DNA from: an uncultured cyanobacterium
GTDB lineage: Bacteria; Cyanobacteriota; Cyanobacteriia; Cyanobacteriales; Nostocaceae
Assembly (NCBI GenBank): GCA_903903925.1
Contig: CAIVAU010000191.1
Span: forward strand, 22,536 to 86,535
DNA length: 64,000 bases
Direction: 5' to 3'
The position numbers were made by a program, and so were the translations under genes. Positions 47,462 through 56,915 of the stretch are shown here, piece by piece. Below the pieces are notes generated by a model. That model did no database searches. It was not told the origin of the DNA and was given only the letters and a program-made list of their open reading frames with translations. How positions within the stretch are numbered: position 1 is the first letter of the stretch; each line of letters begins with the position of its first letter.

Positions 47462-48172
47462 ATGATGACTCAAATTCGGAAAATCCTACTTTTATCTGCA
47501 AATCCCAGAGGTAGCAGTTGGCTGCGACTGGATGAGGAAGTGCGCGAAATTAAGGAGGGGCTGAAAAGGTCAAAGCATCGTGATCAGTATTCCATCGTTA
47601 CAGCAGAAGCAGTACGCTATAGAGATATACATAGAGCAATTCTGGAACATGAACCACACATCATTCACTTTTCTGGGCATGGGTCAGGAAAAAACGGCTT
47701 AGTATTTGAAGATGAATTAGGTAAAATAAAGTTAGTTGATGCAGAAGCTTTAGCCGAGGTATTTCAATTATTTGCTGATCAAGTACAGTGTGTTATCCTC
47801 AATGCCTGCTACTCACAATATCAAGCTCTTGAAATAGCGAGACATATTGATTATGTTGTGGGCATGAGTCAAGAAATTGGCGATAAAGCAGCTATTGAAT
47901 TTGCTGTGGGATTTTATGATGCACTGGGCGCAAATAGAGGTTATGAATTTGCTTATCAGTTAGGTTGTCGTCTAGTTCGTATGGCAGGAATAGCAGAAAA
48001 CTTAACCCCTCAATTAATGACGAAAATAACATCGTCCAACTCTTTATATATAGAAAGACCCCCAATTGAGGAGAAGTGCTACAAAGAAATTGTGAAGCCA
48101 TGGGCATTGATTCGGATTAAATCTCCGCAGAAGATGGGGAAAACATTACTGCTGGAGAAGTTGCTGAACTAG
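47462..48172 (+). CDS. CHAT protease-domain protein, truncated at an AAA-like P-loop
   Basis: The 236-residue product carries a CHAT (caspase-like) domain with the dyad H73 in IHFSGHGSG and C116 in LNACYSQY. After residue ~205 it enters an AAA-like (AAA_35) domain up to its P-loop (ALIRIKSPQKMGKTLLLEKL), then meets TAG. The same frame continues with the far end of that AAA-like domain (next entry). The NTPase has therefore been lost by an internal deletion, leaving an isolated CHAT module. It could still be made as a short protein; whether it is active is unknown. Confidence 0.75.
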   Translation: MMTQIRKILLLSANPRGSSWLRLDEEVREIKEGLKRSKHRDQYSIVTAEAVRYRDIHRAILEHEPHIIHFSGHGSGKNGLVFEDELGKIKLVDAEALAEVFQLFADQVQCVILNACYSQYQALEIARHIDYVVGMSQEIGDKAAIEFAVGFYDALGANRGYEFAYQLGCRLVRMAGIAENLTPQLMTKITSSNSLYIERPPIEEKCYKEIVKPWALIRIKSPQKMGKTLLLEKLLN

Positions 48173-48307
48173 ATGACTTTAGCGCAACTTTTAACTCTAG
48201 CACCAACGGAACAAGGAATCTTTAGCCATCATTTGCGAGAACAACTGGAGTGTTTACAAAATAATTCTCAGCTAGAAGAAGCTTATAAAAAAGTTCTGAT
48301 TTGGTAA
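48173..48307 (+). pseudogene. C-terminal remnant of the AAA-like domain
   Basis: Forty-four codons in the same frame as the CHAT gene read MTLAQLLTLAPTEQGIFSHH and then LREQLECLQNNSQLEEAYKK. This is typical of the winged-helix end of AAA-like proteins. Only a TAG separates it from the CHAT/P-loop part. Confidence 0.7.
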
Positions 48308-48422
48308 AAGTGAGCAAGCTGGTACTGCTTATGCCAACTTGCTCTTAACCATTGAAGGTCAAAGACTAGTAGAACAATCTGGTTTTGCACCTATCCGGCC
48401 ACTCAAAGCTACACAGAGGTAA
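48303..48422 (+). pseudogene. Fragment of a PstS-like phosphate-binding protein (C-terminus)
   Basis: In another frame the text reads GKSEQAGTAYANLLLTIEGQ, then RLVEQSGFAPIR and a stop. This resembles the C-terminal end of cyanobacterial PstS-family proteins. It is joined directly to the AAA-like relic, indicating a rearrangement breakpoint near 48303. Confidence 0.55.
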
Positions 48423-48500
48423 AAGAAGGTATTGCTGAATCAACAGTTACGACCCGGACGTCAGGTACAGCCTCATCGGGTTTCTGGCACCTCAACTATT

Positions 48501-48518
48501 CTTAACCGAGCAGTATTG
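48501..48518. repeat. Solitary MITE terminus
   Basis: CTTAACCGAGCAGTATTG is the exact reverse complement of the left end of the MITE at 15081-15189. No partner end was found nearby. Confidence 0.7.
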
Positions 48519-48530
48519 CTATCCGATTGA

Positions 48531-48558
48531 TTCTGACTCCTGACTCCTGACTCCTGAC
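48531..48558. repeat. Heptanucleotide STRR (GACTCCT units)
   Basis: Four units lie just downstream of the FTR1 gene's stop. Confidence 0.8.
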
Positions 48559-48572
48559 GGATGTATTCTTCT

Positions 48573-49523
48573 TTAATCTTTCCCATTCAGTGTAACTGGC
48601 TGATTTTGATGAGTAGGACTTGGTGTGATGCTGCGGAAGTACAGACTGCCGATCGCCACCAAAAACACAACATATGCGACTGCTTGCACAAGATACAGAT
48701 GCTCTCTATAGCCAAACAAAGATTTAAGGATGACACCAGGGAACTGTTTATCAGGTAAGATGCTGGATGTATTCCAAACTATTGGACCCAAAATGCAAGA
48801 GTTGATTTCGCTAAAGCGGTCGTAATAGAAACAAAGGCTTTCCGAAGCATGACGACTGAGGTCAAAATTAGCGACAGCTTCATCAACGTCTTTCAAGGCT
48901 GAAACGACTAGTCCAGAAACAATCAGCACTAAGAAAACGCCCATAACTTGGAAAAAGAGGCGGATGTTAACTTTGACACCTAATTTAAATAACAACACAC
49001 CTATCGCTGCTGCACCTGCAAGACCTGCGATCGCCCCAAGGCTAGGAATAAGCCCCTGCTGAAAATTAGCAGCGATAAACAGAACAGTTTCAAAGCCTTC
49101 GCGCACAACAGCAACCAAAATTAAAGTAAAAACCCCCCAACCTGCATTTGAGTCTTGCTTTAGCGCTGATTGTACAGCTCCTTCAACTTGAGCTTTCATC
49201 AATTTGGCTTGTTTGGTCATCCAGATGAGCATCCAACTCAACATTGCGATCGCTAACACGCTGAAGACACTTTCCAGGATTGGCTCAACCACTGATTTAT
49301 ATTGGGGATTGACTGTACCCAGTGTTTGAATCAACCAACTGAACAGCAAACCGATCAGCGCACTAACGGCGATACCAACGCCGACACCAGCATACACCCA
49401 AGAGTTGAGGCGAGATTGTTGAGCTTTATTCAGCAAAGCCAGCACAATTCCAACTACAAGGGCAGCTTCTACTCCTTCTCGGAGTGTAATTACAAAAGTG
49501 GGTAAGGCAGTGCTAAGATTCAT
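48573..49523 (-). CDS. FTR1-family iron permease
   Basis: The 316-residue protein has about seven membrane helices and the two RExxE motifs that coordinate ferric iron in FTR1/EfeU proteins: R15-E19 in TLREGVEAALV and R140-E144 in VVREGFETVLF. The loop near residue 215-250 and the C-terminal TM pair fit the family. It imports iron across the plasma membrane, usually with a ferroxidase or periplasmic partner, none of which is adjacent. I saw no Fur box that I would defend in the 270 bases upstream. Confidence 0.93.
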   Translation of the reverse strand: MNLSTALPTFVITLREGVEAALVVGIVLALLNKAQQSRLNSWVYAGVGVGIAVSALIGLLFSWLIQTLGTVNPQYKSVVEPILESVFSVLAIAMLSWMLIWMTKQAKLMKAQVEGAVQSALKQDSNAGWGVFTLILVAVVREGFETVLFIAANFQQGLIPSLGAIAGLAGAAAIGVLLFKLGVKVNIRLFFQVMGVFLVLIVSGLVVSALKDVDEAVANFDLSRHASESLCFYYDRFSEINSCILGPIVWNTSSILPDKQFPGVILKSLFGYREHLYLVQAVAYVVFLVAIGSLYFRSITPSPTHQNQPVTLNGKD

Positions 49524-49796
49524 AAAGTTAGATGCTCAAAGCCAATTATACTACGTAAGGTTTCTTTTCCATACACATCCCCGAAAATTAGATCTTGACC
49601 CTTGCGGCAGAAAAGGTTCATGTTCAAGATGTTTAATGGGATAAAAACTTAGCCTTACTGCAATAAGCCTAACATTTGCTCCGCCCTAGGCTGGCTTACA
49701 AGCAATTGACTGCGTGCGATTTTCCGACTTCAGGCTAGTATATCTTTGTCAATGTCAGCCAGTCTTTGTTTGCAAAGATAACGAAGGAGTCACGTC

Positions 49797-51647
49797 ATGG
49801 GATATGAGCCAATTCATAACTACGGTATTATTGGTAATATGTACACAACTGCACTGGTGGGGCGAAATGGGTCGATAGACTGGTTTTGCTTTCCTGCTCA
49901 TGACTCTCCCAGCGTCTTTGCGGCGGTGCTTGATGTCAACAAGGGTGGACATTTTAAGATTTCACCTATCACGAGCGAGGTGACTAACAAGCAGTTTTAC
50001 TGGCCTGAAACCAATGTTCTGGTAACACGCTTCCTGACACCAGAAGGAGTGGGAGAAATCACAGACTTTATGCCTGTGGGAATGAAAGCGCAAGACCCTG
50101 GCTTTCAGTGTTTAGTCAGACGTGTCAGAGTGATCCGTGGCAACATGGATTTTAGTCTGGAGTGCTGTCCCGCTTTTAACTACGCCCGAGATCAACACCA
50201 AACAATGATTAGTTCTTTTGGTGCGGTCTTTCACTCACCTTTGCTCAGCCTCAGACTCTCTACAGAGATCTCTCTACAACCCAAAGGTATTGGGGTTAAA
50301 GCTACGTTTACCCTTCACTCAGGAGAGACAGCGGTATTTGTGCTACAAGAAACCACTGAATCAGAGAGTGGTGTGGGATTTTCCCTGACTCAGTCACAAG
50401 CAGAAGATTTATTTAAGCATACTGTTGAGTACTGGCGTCGCTGGCTTGGGCAATGCACTTACAAAGGTCGATGGCGGGAGATTGTCGAGCGTTCAGCGCT
50501 GGTGTTAAAGCTGCTGACCTACGAACCAACTGGGGCGATCATCGCATCGCCTACCTGTAGTCTACCAGAGAAAATTGGCGGGAGCCGCAACTGGGATTAC
50601 CGCTACACGTGGATTCGGGATGCAGCCTTTACAGTTTATGCTCTCTTGCGGCTCGGTTTTACTGACGAGGCGACCAAGTTCATGAATTGGATAAGTTGTC
50701 TTTGTCAGAAGCGAAACCCAGATGGCTCCCTACAACCCATGTATGGAATTGACGGACGTCACGACTTAAGTGAGGAAATCTTAGACCATCTGGAGGGTTA
50801 CGAAGGTTCCCGCCCAGTCCGAATCGGTAATGGTGCTTATAGCCAGTTACAAATGGACATTTATGGCGAGTTGATGGACTCAGTGTATCTTTTCAACAAG
50901 CATGTAGTACCGATCTCTTATGGGATGTGGAACGAATTGCGCGAGTTGATCAACTGGATTTGTGACAACTGGCAGAGGAAAGACCGTGGTCTATGGGAAG
51001 TGCGGGGAAAAGATCAAGACTTCGTGTACTCCAAGCTGATGTGCTGGGTGGCAGTAGATCGCGGCTTGCGTCTAGCTGATCAGCGCTCATTTCCAGCAGA
51101 TCGGCAGCGGTGGCTTGTGGTTCGAGACAAAATTTATGAGGAGATTATGGCTAAGGGATGGAATAGCTCCCGTCAGGCTTTTGTACAATACTACGGCAGT
51201 GACACCCTGGATGCTTCTAACCTGGTTATGCCCTTAGTATTCTTCCTCTCTCCAACAGATCCCCAAATGCTAGCAACTATTGATGCCATTAATCAATCTC
51301 CAGAGCAAGGAGGATTGGTCTACAACAGCCTAGTGTACCGATACAATGTGGAAAAATCGCCTGATGGTTTGACAGGAAATGAGGGAACTTTCAATCTCTG
51401 TACGTTTTGGCTAGTTGAAGCACTAGCCCGCGCCGGAAAAGTAGATAGCGCTCGACTTGATGAAGCCCGACTCATGTTTGAAGATATGCTGGGTCATGCC
51501 AACCATCTGGGGCTTTATGCTGAAGAAACAGATCCGAGTGGCAAAGCGTTGGGAAATTTTCCCCTAGCTTTGACACATCTGTCGTTGATTAGCGCAGCAT
51601 GTAACCTCAATAGAGCGATTGAAAAGGAGTTAGGAGTTAGGAGTTAG
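49797..51647 (+). CDS. Glycoside hydrolase family 15 enzyme (glucoamylase/trehalase-like)
   Basis: The 616-residue protein has the N-terminal domain seen in bacterial GH15 proteins (YGIIGNMYTTALVGRNGSID, WFCFP) and an (alpha/alpha)6 catalytic domain. Visible motifs are GGSRNWDYRYTWIRDAAFTV, ILDHLEGYEGSRPVRIGN (likely catalytic acid region) and GNEGTFNLCTFW (likely base). Such enzymes hydrolyse alpha-glucosidic bonds in starch-like glucans or trehalose, and the substrate is not decidable here. GGAG precedes the ATG. The final ELGVRS and stop come from a GAGTTAG heptamer repeat. A trehalose-forming gene (treY) lies 10 kb away. Confidence 0.9.
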   Translation: MGYEPIHNYGIIGNMYTTALVGRNGSIDWFCFPAHDSPSVFAAVLDVNKGGHFKISPITSEVTNKQFYWPETNVLVTRFLTPEGVGEITDFMPVGMKAQDPGFQCLVRRVRVIRGNMDFSLECCPAFNYARDQHQTMISSFGAVFHSPLLSLRLSTEISLQPKGIGVKATFTLHSGETAVFVLQETTESESGVGFSLTQSQAEDLFKHTVEYWRRWLGQCTYKGRWREIVERSALVLKLLTYEPTGAIIASPTCSLPEKIGGSRNWDYRYTWIRDAAFTVYALLRLGFTDEATKFMNWISCLCQKRNPDGSLQPMYGIDGRHDLSEEILDHLEGYEGSRPVRIGNGAYSQLQMDIYGELMDSVYLFNKHVVPISYGMWNELRELINWICDNWQRKDRGLWEVRGKDQDFVYSKLMCWVAVDRGLRLADQRSFPADRQRWLVVRDKIYEEIMAKGWNSSRQAFVQYYGSDTLDASNLVMPLVFFLSPTDPQMLATIDAINQSPEQGGLVYNSLVYRYNVEKSPDGLTGNEGTFNLCTFWLVEALARAGKVDSARLDEARLMFEDMLGHANHLGLYAEETDPSGKALGNFPLALTHLSLISAACNLNRAIEKELGVRS

Positions 51648-51650
51648 GAG
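51625..51650. repeat. Heptamer repeat supplying the stop of the GH15 gene
   Basis: Three GAGTTAG units overlap the last codons (GVRS) and stop. Confidence 0.8.
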
Positions 51651-51651
51651 C

Positions 51652-51735
51652 GGCCCATGGGCCGCGCACCACCCGTTATGAATGAAAGAAACTCCCCCTA
51701 TTCCCTATTCCCTATTCCCTGCTCCCTGCTCCCTC
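51652..51735. repeat. Palindrome and CCCTATT/CCCTGCT heptamer repeat
   Basis: GGCCCATGGGCC is a perfect 12-bp palindrome (51652-51663). Six CCCTATT/CCCTGCT heptamers follow at about 51695-51735. Confidence 0.7.
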
Positions 51736-51739
51736 TGAA

Positions 51740-51883
51740 TTAAAGTGGAGTGATACTGGCGATCTTACCGCCCTGACGCTGGACTCTCTGCATATGAGGG
51801 GTCAGTTCTTCATAAGGAATAATGACAGCCTTGTTAACCCGGCGGACTTTAGGATAGCCTGGGCCACTAATTCCCAATGCGTG
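51740..51883 (-). pseudogene. C-terminal fragment of a phycobilisome linker (CpcD-like domain)
   Basis: The minus strand reads LGISGPGYPKVRRVNKAVII and then PYEELTPHMQRVQRQGGKIA to a stop. PYxxL...M/LQR...GGKI is typical of the CpcD-type end of rod linkers. The start is missing: TGA lies just upstream in frame. It is a relic. Confidence 0.7.
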
Positions 51884-51898
51884 TCAGCCCACAAATTG

Positions 51899-52252
51899 TT
51901 AGCCTACCGCAGCAGCAGCCCGATCAAAGTAGCTGGATAATTCAGCGATTAAAGAAGTACAGTCACCAGGTTGGATATTATTACGATCACTGACGATCGC
52001 AATGGCAGCTTCCTTCATCTTGAGGATGCTGGTTGCTACGGAAGGACCAGGAACACCCAAAGCCAAATAGGTTTCACGTAGACCATTCAAGCAGCGATCG
52101 TCCAGAACGCTGGAATCTCCCAGGAAAACTGCGTAGGTGACATAACGCAGGACGATATCCATGTCGCGCATACAAGCAGAAACCCGACGGTTGGTATAAG
52201 CATTTCCACCAGGAGCAATCAACTGGGGCTGCTCTTCAACAGCAATTCTCAT
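51899..52252 (-). pseudogene. cpcB: 5'-truncated phycocyanin beta-subunit gene
   Basis: The 117-residue frame covers the C-terminal two thirds of a phycobiliprotein beta subunit: EEQPQLIAPGGNAYTNRR, the bilin-binding Cys in SACMRDMDIVLRYVTY, VLDDRCLNGLRETYLALG and the second bilin Cys in GDCTSLI. The usual length is 172 residues; the N-terminal ~60 residues are replaced by MRIAV. The break coincides with a repeat at 52270. It is followed 16 bases on by the linker relic, without cpcA, so the original operon was cut to pieces. The assignment to CpcB rather than PecB is likely but not certain. Confidence 0.8.
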
Positions 52253-52269
52253 TTTGAAAAAAATAGAGC

Positions 52270-52309
52270 TTAATTGCTGGTTGAATCCAAATTAGTCCAA
52301 ACTCCAGTA
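52270..52309. repeat. 40-bp direct repeat, copy 1
   Basis: It matches 56860-56899 at 37 of 40 positions (TTAATTGCTGGTTGAA..., ATTAGTCCAAACTCCAGTA). The two copies enclose the 4.5-kb relic region and mark the breakpoint of the cpcB fragment. Confidence 0.75.
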
Positions 52310-52310
52310 A

Positions 52311-53235
52311 TTAAAAAGCAGTGTTATTTTCATATAAACTATAATTGGCTTCAAGAGCTTGTTCTAAGCGTTCGACAGTATCTATTGCGTCTTGAATTTC
52401 TTGTCTTGGTGCGATTACAAGTTGAGCATGACTGAGGGGATTCATAATAAAACTGCGATAAAGTTCAACATGAAACACTAAATCTTCATTAATATATTTT
52501 GGAGTGCCGTCTGAGTTCTTAGCATTCTTGATGGGTTCCCAAAAGTCATTGGTACTTAGGTCTTTTGGTTTTTCACGATACTTGATGGCAATATTCATTT
52601 TTTCGCAAAACCATTTGATTTTGACCTCAAAAGCTGTGCGTAAGTAAATTGCAGCCGCTTTGTGGTCATTCTTTTGCAAATAGGCTTTGGCTTTGTCGAG
52701 ATATTTTTTGTTTTCGACAAGGATTGGCATTTCGTAATCGCTGCCATGTCCTGCATAGAGTTCAATAGTTTTCCAAGAAGGAAAATGTCGCTTCAGGATT
52801 TCGTACCATTCTTTATCGTAGGTCATCAAGAAGATTTGGTAATCGTTGAATTGGTCTTTTAGAATATTGATAATAGGCAAGAGATTTGTAATCCAGACTG
52901 CCCTTTGTTTTTGAGGCTTCGATGATGACAGGGGCATGGGTTTCGCGGGTGATATCCGACCATTCGTAAGTGGTTTCGGGGTCGCGTTCGCTAGAGCGCA
53001 TAGAGATTTTGACATAGCCGCCATCAGCATCAGTTACAAAAAAGTTGCGATGCTGGGAGAATTGGATGTCGCGTACATGAGAATCGATGAATAGCTCAAT
53101 TGCTTTGAGCAGGGAAGACTTACCACTGCCATTTTCACCATAAATGAGTAGATTTCTACCTTTCTTACCTAAGTCAATTGTGTGTTCCCCATAGAAAGCT
53201 CGGAAGTTCTTCAGTTCGATTTTCGTGATTTTCAT
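52311..53235 (-). pseudogene. AAA ATPase (SMC/RecF-like) with its middle deleted
   Basis: From the ATG at 53235 the frame encodes an ATPase N-terminus (KITKIELKNFRAFYGEHTID, Walker A GENGSGKSS) up to GSLDYKS (~52887). In another frame, at ~52883, it resumes with LLPIINILKDQFNDYQIFLM and a C-terminal region to 52311. Proteins of this kind normally have several hundred more residues, including the signature and Walker B. A deletion plus frameshift has thus inactivated it. Its start overlaps the stop of the methylase relic (ATGA), so the two formed one cassette. Confidence 0.8.
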
Positions 53236-54272
53236 GCAACCCCTCGAATTGTACGCACGACAGGTACGCTATCCAAAAAGAATATACCTACACGGATTGG
53301 ATGCTCTCTGTCAAACAACCGTCGAAAAATTTCGCGGAGTGCTTGCATTTTATCGCCTTGAATTTTGTCTAGGCTTTGCAAGTTCTCATGTAGGAGATGA
53401 CGCATAAATTGTTTATCGTGGGCATGGAGTTCGTTGGGTAAATATAGCTCTATCACTACTGCATCAATAATTTGCTCAAAATAACTCAGCATCAGTTTAT
53501 CGTCTGCGACTTCCATGAGCTTTTTGCCATGACTGGGTATGTCTTTGAGTTGTTCTGAGAGATACAGGACATAGCCAACTAGGGTTTCTATTGCTTTGTG
53601 CTGTGGTTCGGTGGCAGTCGGGATAGGAATTTTTTCTACAAACTGACGTAAAAAACGTAATCTTCCTCTTAAAACACTTAAATTTTCTCTACAATAACTC
53701 CATACAATTGATGAGTTGAGTATTGCAATTAGAAATAGATCGTTCTTAGCAATAAAAGAAATTGTATTTCCCAAATAGTATTTTTTTGTATCAAAAGCAA
53801 AGCGAGATTCTTTTGCCATGTCAGGATAGATTATTTTAGGCGCTTCAAAAGCTTGATAGTAGGCAAGTTCATCTTGGATTTCATACCACTGGTATCGTCC
53901 AGTTTTTCTGCCTTTTACATTTGAACTACTTGGCTTCGGGGTTAAATCTTCTCTCCATTGCTCTAGATGTTCCCTAATAGCAGGATAGTGATTAATGTTG
54001 ATTCCTCTTATCGTAAAAATCAACCATCTATCATTTTCTTGAATGTGCCACTTTTGCACGTCTTCACCTACTGCTAAAGGCTTAATGATTTCTGCACTTT
54101 TCGGATCTTTGGCAACCAGTTCAGCGCGTTTGATTCCATCAATAACAAAAGCTTTATTGAAACCTGTTTTGATACCGGAATAAATTTTGCCGTTCACATA
54201 TTCAGCCAAAGGCATTCCCATAGTTTCCATATCCGCCTCCAATATAATATCTTTAACAATAAATCCAAACAA
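53232..54272 (-). pseudogene. C-terminal part of an Eco57I/TaqI-like DNA methylase-specificity protein
   Basis: The 346-residue frame matches the TaqI-C-type specificity region of large type IIG-like enzymes: IYSGIKTGFNKAFVIDG, IKPLAVGEDVQKWHI, KIIYPDMAKESRFAFDTKKY, FLIAILNSSIVWSYCRENLS. The entire N-terminal methylase domain, with its NPPY motif, is absent. The frame begins at a TTG four bases from a MITE-like element at 54277, which marks the break. Together with the AAA ATPase relic it represents a dead defence cassette. Confidence 0.8.
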
Positions 54273-54276
54273 AGAT

Positions 54277-54475
54277 TGCTAGAGAGCCGATCAAGTACAA
54301 GTAGTTGACATAGAGTACAGGATATGAGTGTTATGTTAATCGAACTTTTAGGCGCTCGGTTTTAATGGGAGCGCTAAACACTCTTTCCTAAAAATTTAGC
54401 CGGAAATAGGCGTGTTGCCCTTATTCACATCATATATCTTTTGTCAAGCTATATTAGCTGACCGACTCTCTAGCA
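54277..54475. mobile_element. 199-bp MITE-like element
   Basis: TGCTAGAGAGCCGATCA (54277-54293) and TGACCGACTCTCTAGCA (54459-54475) are inverted repeats matching at 15 of 17 positions. The interior is non-coding. No clear target duplication was found, so the element may have been involved in the deletion that removed the methylase 5' part. Confidence 0.55.
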
Positions 54476-54626
54476 AAACTGTACCAATTGAAGCCCCTGA
54501 AATTTAGGAGTTTCAAAACCCTGTTGTACGGTATTAAATACGAATAGCAGCAAGATCTGCTGTCTCTGTGTGGGGAGGTATCAATAAAAACAAAGTCGGT
54601 TCTCTCTTTTTCTGCTGCTTCCAATA

Positions 54627-55707
54627 AGTACCTACGCAAAATTAATTACATATTTTTCTCCAAAATCTCGAATGATTTTTTCAACATAATTAACTAAATT
54701 CTCCCAACTATTATAAGCATCTATTTCTATCTATTCATATTTCATAAACCGCCAGAGAATTTCTATTAAATTCAATTGAGGGGAGTAAGATGGCAACCAA
54801 AATATCTCTAATTTTTTATCCTTCCAGTCATTAATTTTTTCGTGAATCTTCTTGCTTCTATGGAAGGATGCTTTATCCATAATGACAACGGTTTTTATTT
54901 CAAGAGTTTCTGCAAATTTATCGAGGCAAGAAATAACTACTTCACTTGTGATTCTGCCTTCAAATATATAAGCGTCTAATTCTAGAGCGGTATTCATTAA
55001 TCCTAGTACGTTTAACCGACGACTACGACTACTTTTAATTTGAACATCTTCTCCCTTTTCTTGCCATCCATATGGTATATAGGGTGTTAAGCAAAACCCT
55101 GTTTCATCCAAATATCTTAAATCAATTTCTCCCGATTTTTCCAGGTTTTTAAGTTCCTTTAATTCTTCGTGCTTTTGCTTATATTCCAGGGGGTCTGGCT
55201 CTCCTGCCAATCCCCTTTTAAATCTTTTCCATCTCAAGTCAAAGTTTTTTTAAATTCGTTTTAATGTATCTTTACTTACTGTAATTTTCCATAATTCTTC
55301 AATTTGAGATAAGACCTTTTTTAAATTTTTGGGCGACTGTTTTACCCATTCTTTGATTTGTAGCTCTTGGAGTTCATTAAAAATTGGTTTTCTACCTCGA
55401 ACTGAACGATCATATAATCCTAATAATCTATATTCTTCCCAATCATTCATCCAATTGTATATAGTTCTTCGGCTTATTTGAAAAATTTCCATGAGTTCGG
55501 AAATCGTTTTTTCTTCGTAGCTCAATAAAATACAGTGTGCTCTTTGTTTAACTTGATAATGAGAACTTTGTTTATATATCCTGTTAAGCAATTTAATTGT
55601 ATCCGGAGTTAAATCTTTGATAAATCGCATTTTTTGACCTTCTTATTATCAAGAAGACATTTTACATTATTATTTTCGTAATATGCAATTTATTTTGCTT
55701 AGGTACT
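54627..55707 (-). mobile_element. IS630-family insertion sequence
   Basis: The inverted ends AGTACCTACGCAAAATTAAT (left) and its partner ending GCTTAGGTACT (right) are flanked by TA duplications at 54625-54626 and 55708-55709, as expected for IS630/Tc1-type insertion. The length is 1081 bp. It carries one transposase gene broken by two nonsense codons and sits next to a decayed transposase of another family. Confidence 0.85.
54632..55630 (-). pseudogene. IS630 transposase with two in-frame stop codons
   Basis: The reading frame from 55630 encodes an HTH N-terminus (ISELMEIFQISRRTIYNWMN), TAA at 55250-55252, then the DDE domain (YLDETGFCLTPYIPYGWQEK, VVIMDKASFHRSKKI, LPSYSPQLNLIEILWRFMKY). 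TAG at 54731-54733 follows, and then IEIDAYNSWENLVNYVEKII to a final TAG. All three pieces share one frame. Replacing a Leu codon and a Trp codon restores a complete transposase, so these are point nonsense mutations. The element should be unable to move by itself. Confidence 0.85.
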
Positions 55708-56781
55708 TATCAACCATTTCTAGCAGGAGATCATACCTTTTGGGCTAGACCAGACGCCAAGACGCTCAAGGAAAGGACTTTTAGTGGGGGGAAAGGAGTG
55801 AGTCCCAGTGTGGGACTTTCGTTACAGTACGTCTTTTGTGGATACCAGAGTCAAATGGGAGTTGGGCATTACCGTTAAGGCACGCTTATGTTTACCAGCT
55901 TTGAAACCCCAACGAGTAAGGCAGCGTTTCAACTAAAGCTTGTAACTCGGCAGTTAGAAACTAGACCACTGGTGGCTTATGACAGAGGCTATGGCAATGC
56001 CAAATTTGTAACAGCTACCATTGGTATAGAAGCAGACTTATTACTCAGGTTAGCATCCAATAGATGCCTTTGGGGTAAACCCGATGCCAAAAAAGGTAGG
56101 GGCGCACCACGTAAGCATGGTCATAAATTTAAGCTGAATGACCCCACGACATGGCCAGAGGCAGATGAAACTTTGATTGTTGAAGACCCAAAGGTTGGTC
56201 AGGTGAAAGTCACGCATTGGAGTGGATATCATTTTTTGAAATCCCCTAACCGAGACATGGAGATCATCTGTGTCGAGGTGATTCAGCCCGCAGGAAGGAA
56301 GCGGAAATTTAAACCTTTATGGTTAGCTTGGCTTGGTGAGACAATGCCCCCATTAAAGGACTTCTGGCATAAATACTTACGTCGCTTTGCTCTGGAACAC
56401 TGGTATCGCTTCGCAAAGCAAAGGTTACATTGGACACAGCCTCAATTAAGTTCGACTCAGGCAGCAGAGCGATGGAGTGACCTGATGCCACTGTTAACTT
56501 GGCAGTTGTGGCTAGCCAGAGAAGCTTGCATCGACTCCCCATTGCCTTGGCAATCAACTCAGGATAAACTGTCTCCAGGGCGTGTGGCACAAACATTTCC
56601 CCTAATTTTAGCCGCTATTGGTACTCCCGCTCAACCACCAAAAACCCGTGGAAAATCCCCTGGCCGCGCTCCCGGACATCAACCACCCCCACGGCCTACT
56701 TATCCTACTGTCAAAAAACACGCATCTAAAAAAGCTAAGACCGAAGAATCACTGAATAAAGCCGACTCCACTGCTGCTTAG
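55708..56781 (+). pseudogene. Decayed DDE transposase (IS701-like)
   Basis: Three plus-strand frames carry successive pieces of one transposase. They are FLAGDHTFWARPDAKTLKER (to ~55830), WIPESNGSWALPLRH (~55837-55880), and a long frame from ~55888 with SFETPTSKAAFQL, VAYDRGYGNAKFVTATIGIE and PLWLAWLGETMPPLKDFW. The first part of the gene is missing at the IS630 junction. The last frame is open for 297 codons, but two frameshifts and the lost N-terminus make it a pseudogene. Confidence 0.75.
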
Positions 56782-56859
56782 TTTCGGCTAATTTCCTGAT
56801 GATCTAGCTTGACTCAGCTTCAAACTTGAAGTTGAGTCCCTCTGTCCTACCCCTGCTTG

Positions 56860-56899
56860 TTAATTGCTGGTTGAAACCGGATTAGTCCAAACTCCAGTA
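56860..56899. repeat. 40-bp direct repeat, copy 2
   Basis: This is the partner of 52270-52309. It lies between the decayed transposase and the CHAT-STAND gene. A stem GACTCA..CTTCAA / TTGAAG..TGAGTC just upstream (56812-56839) could be a terminator. Confidence 0.7.
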
Positions 56900-56915
56900 T
56901 GTTTACCCCTATACG

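Noticed and set aside
54454..54639. ParA-like text (ERTDFVFIDTSPH) on the minus strand beside IS630
   Set aside because: Only about a dozen residues look like a ParA Walker B region. The rest of the frame is MITE and unrelated sequence, so chance similarity is more likely.
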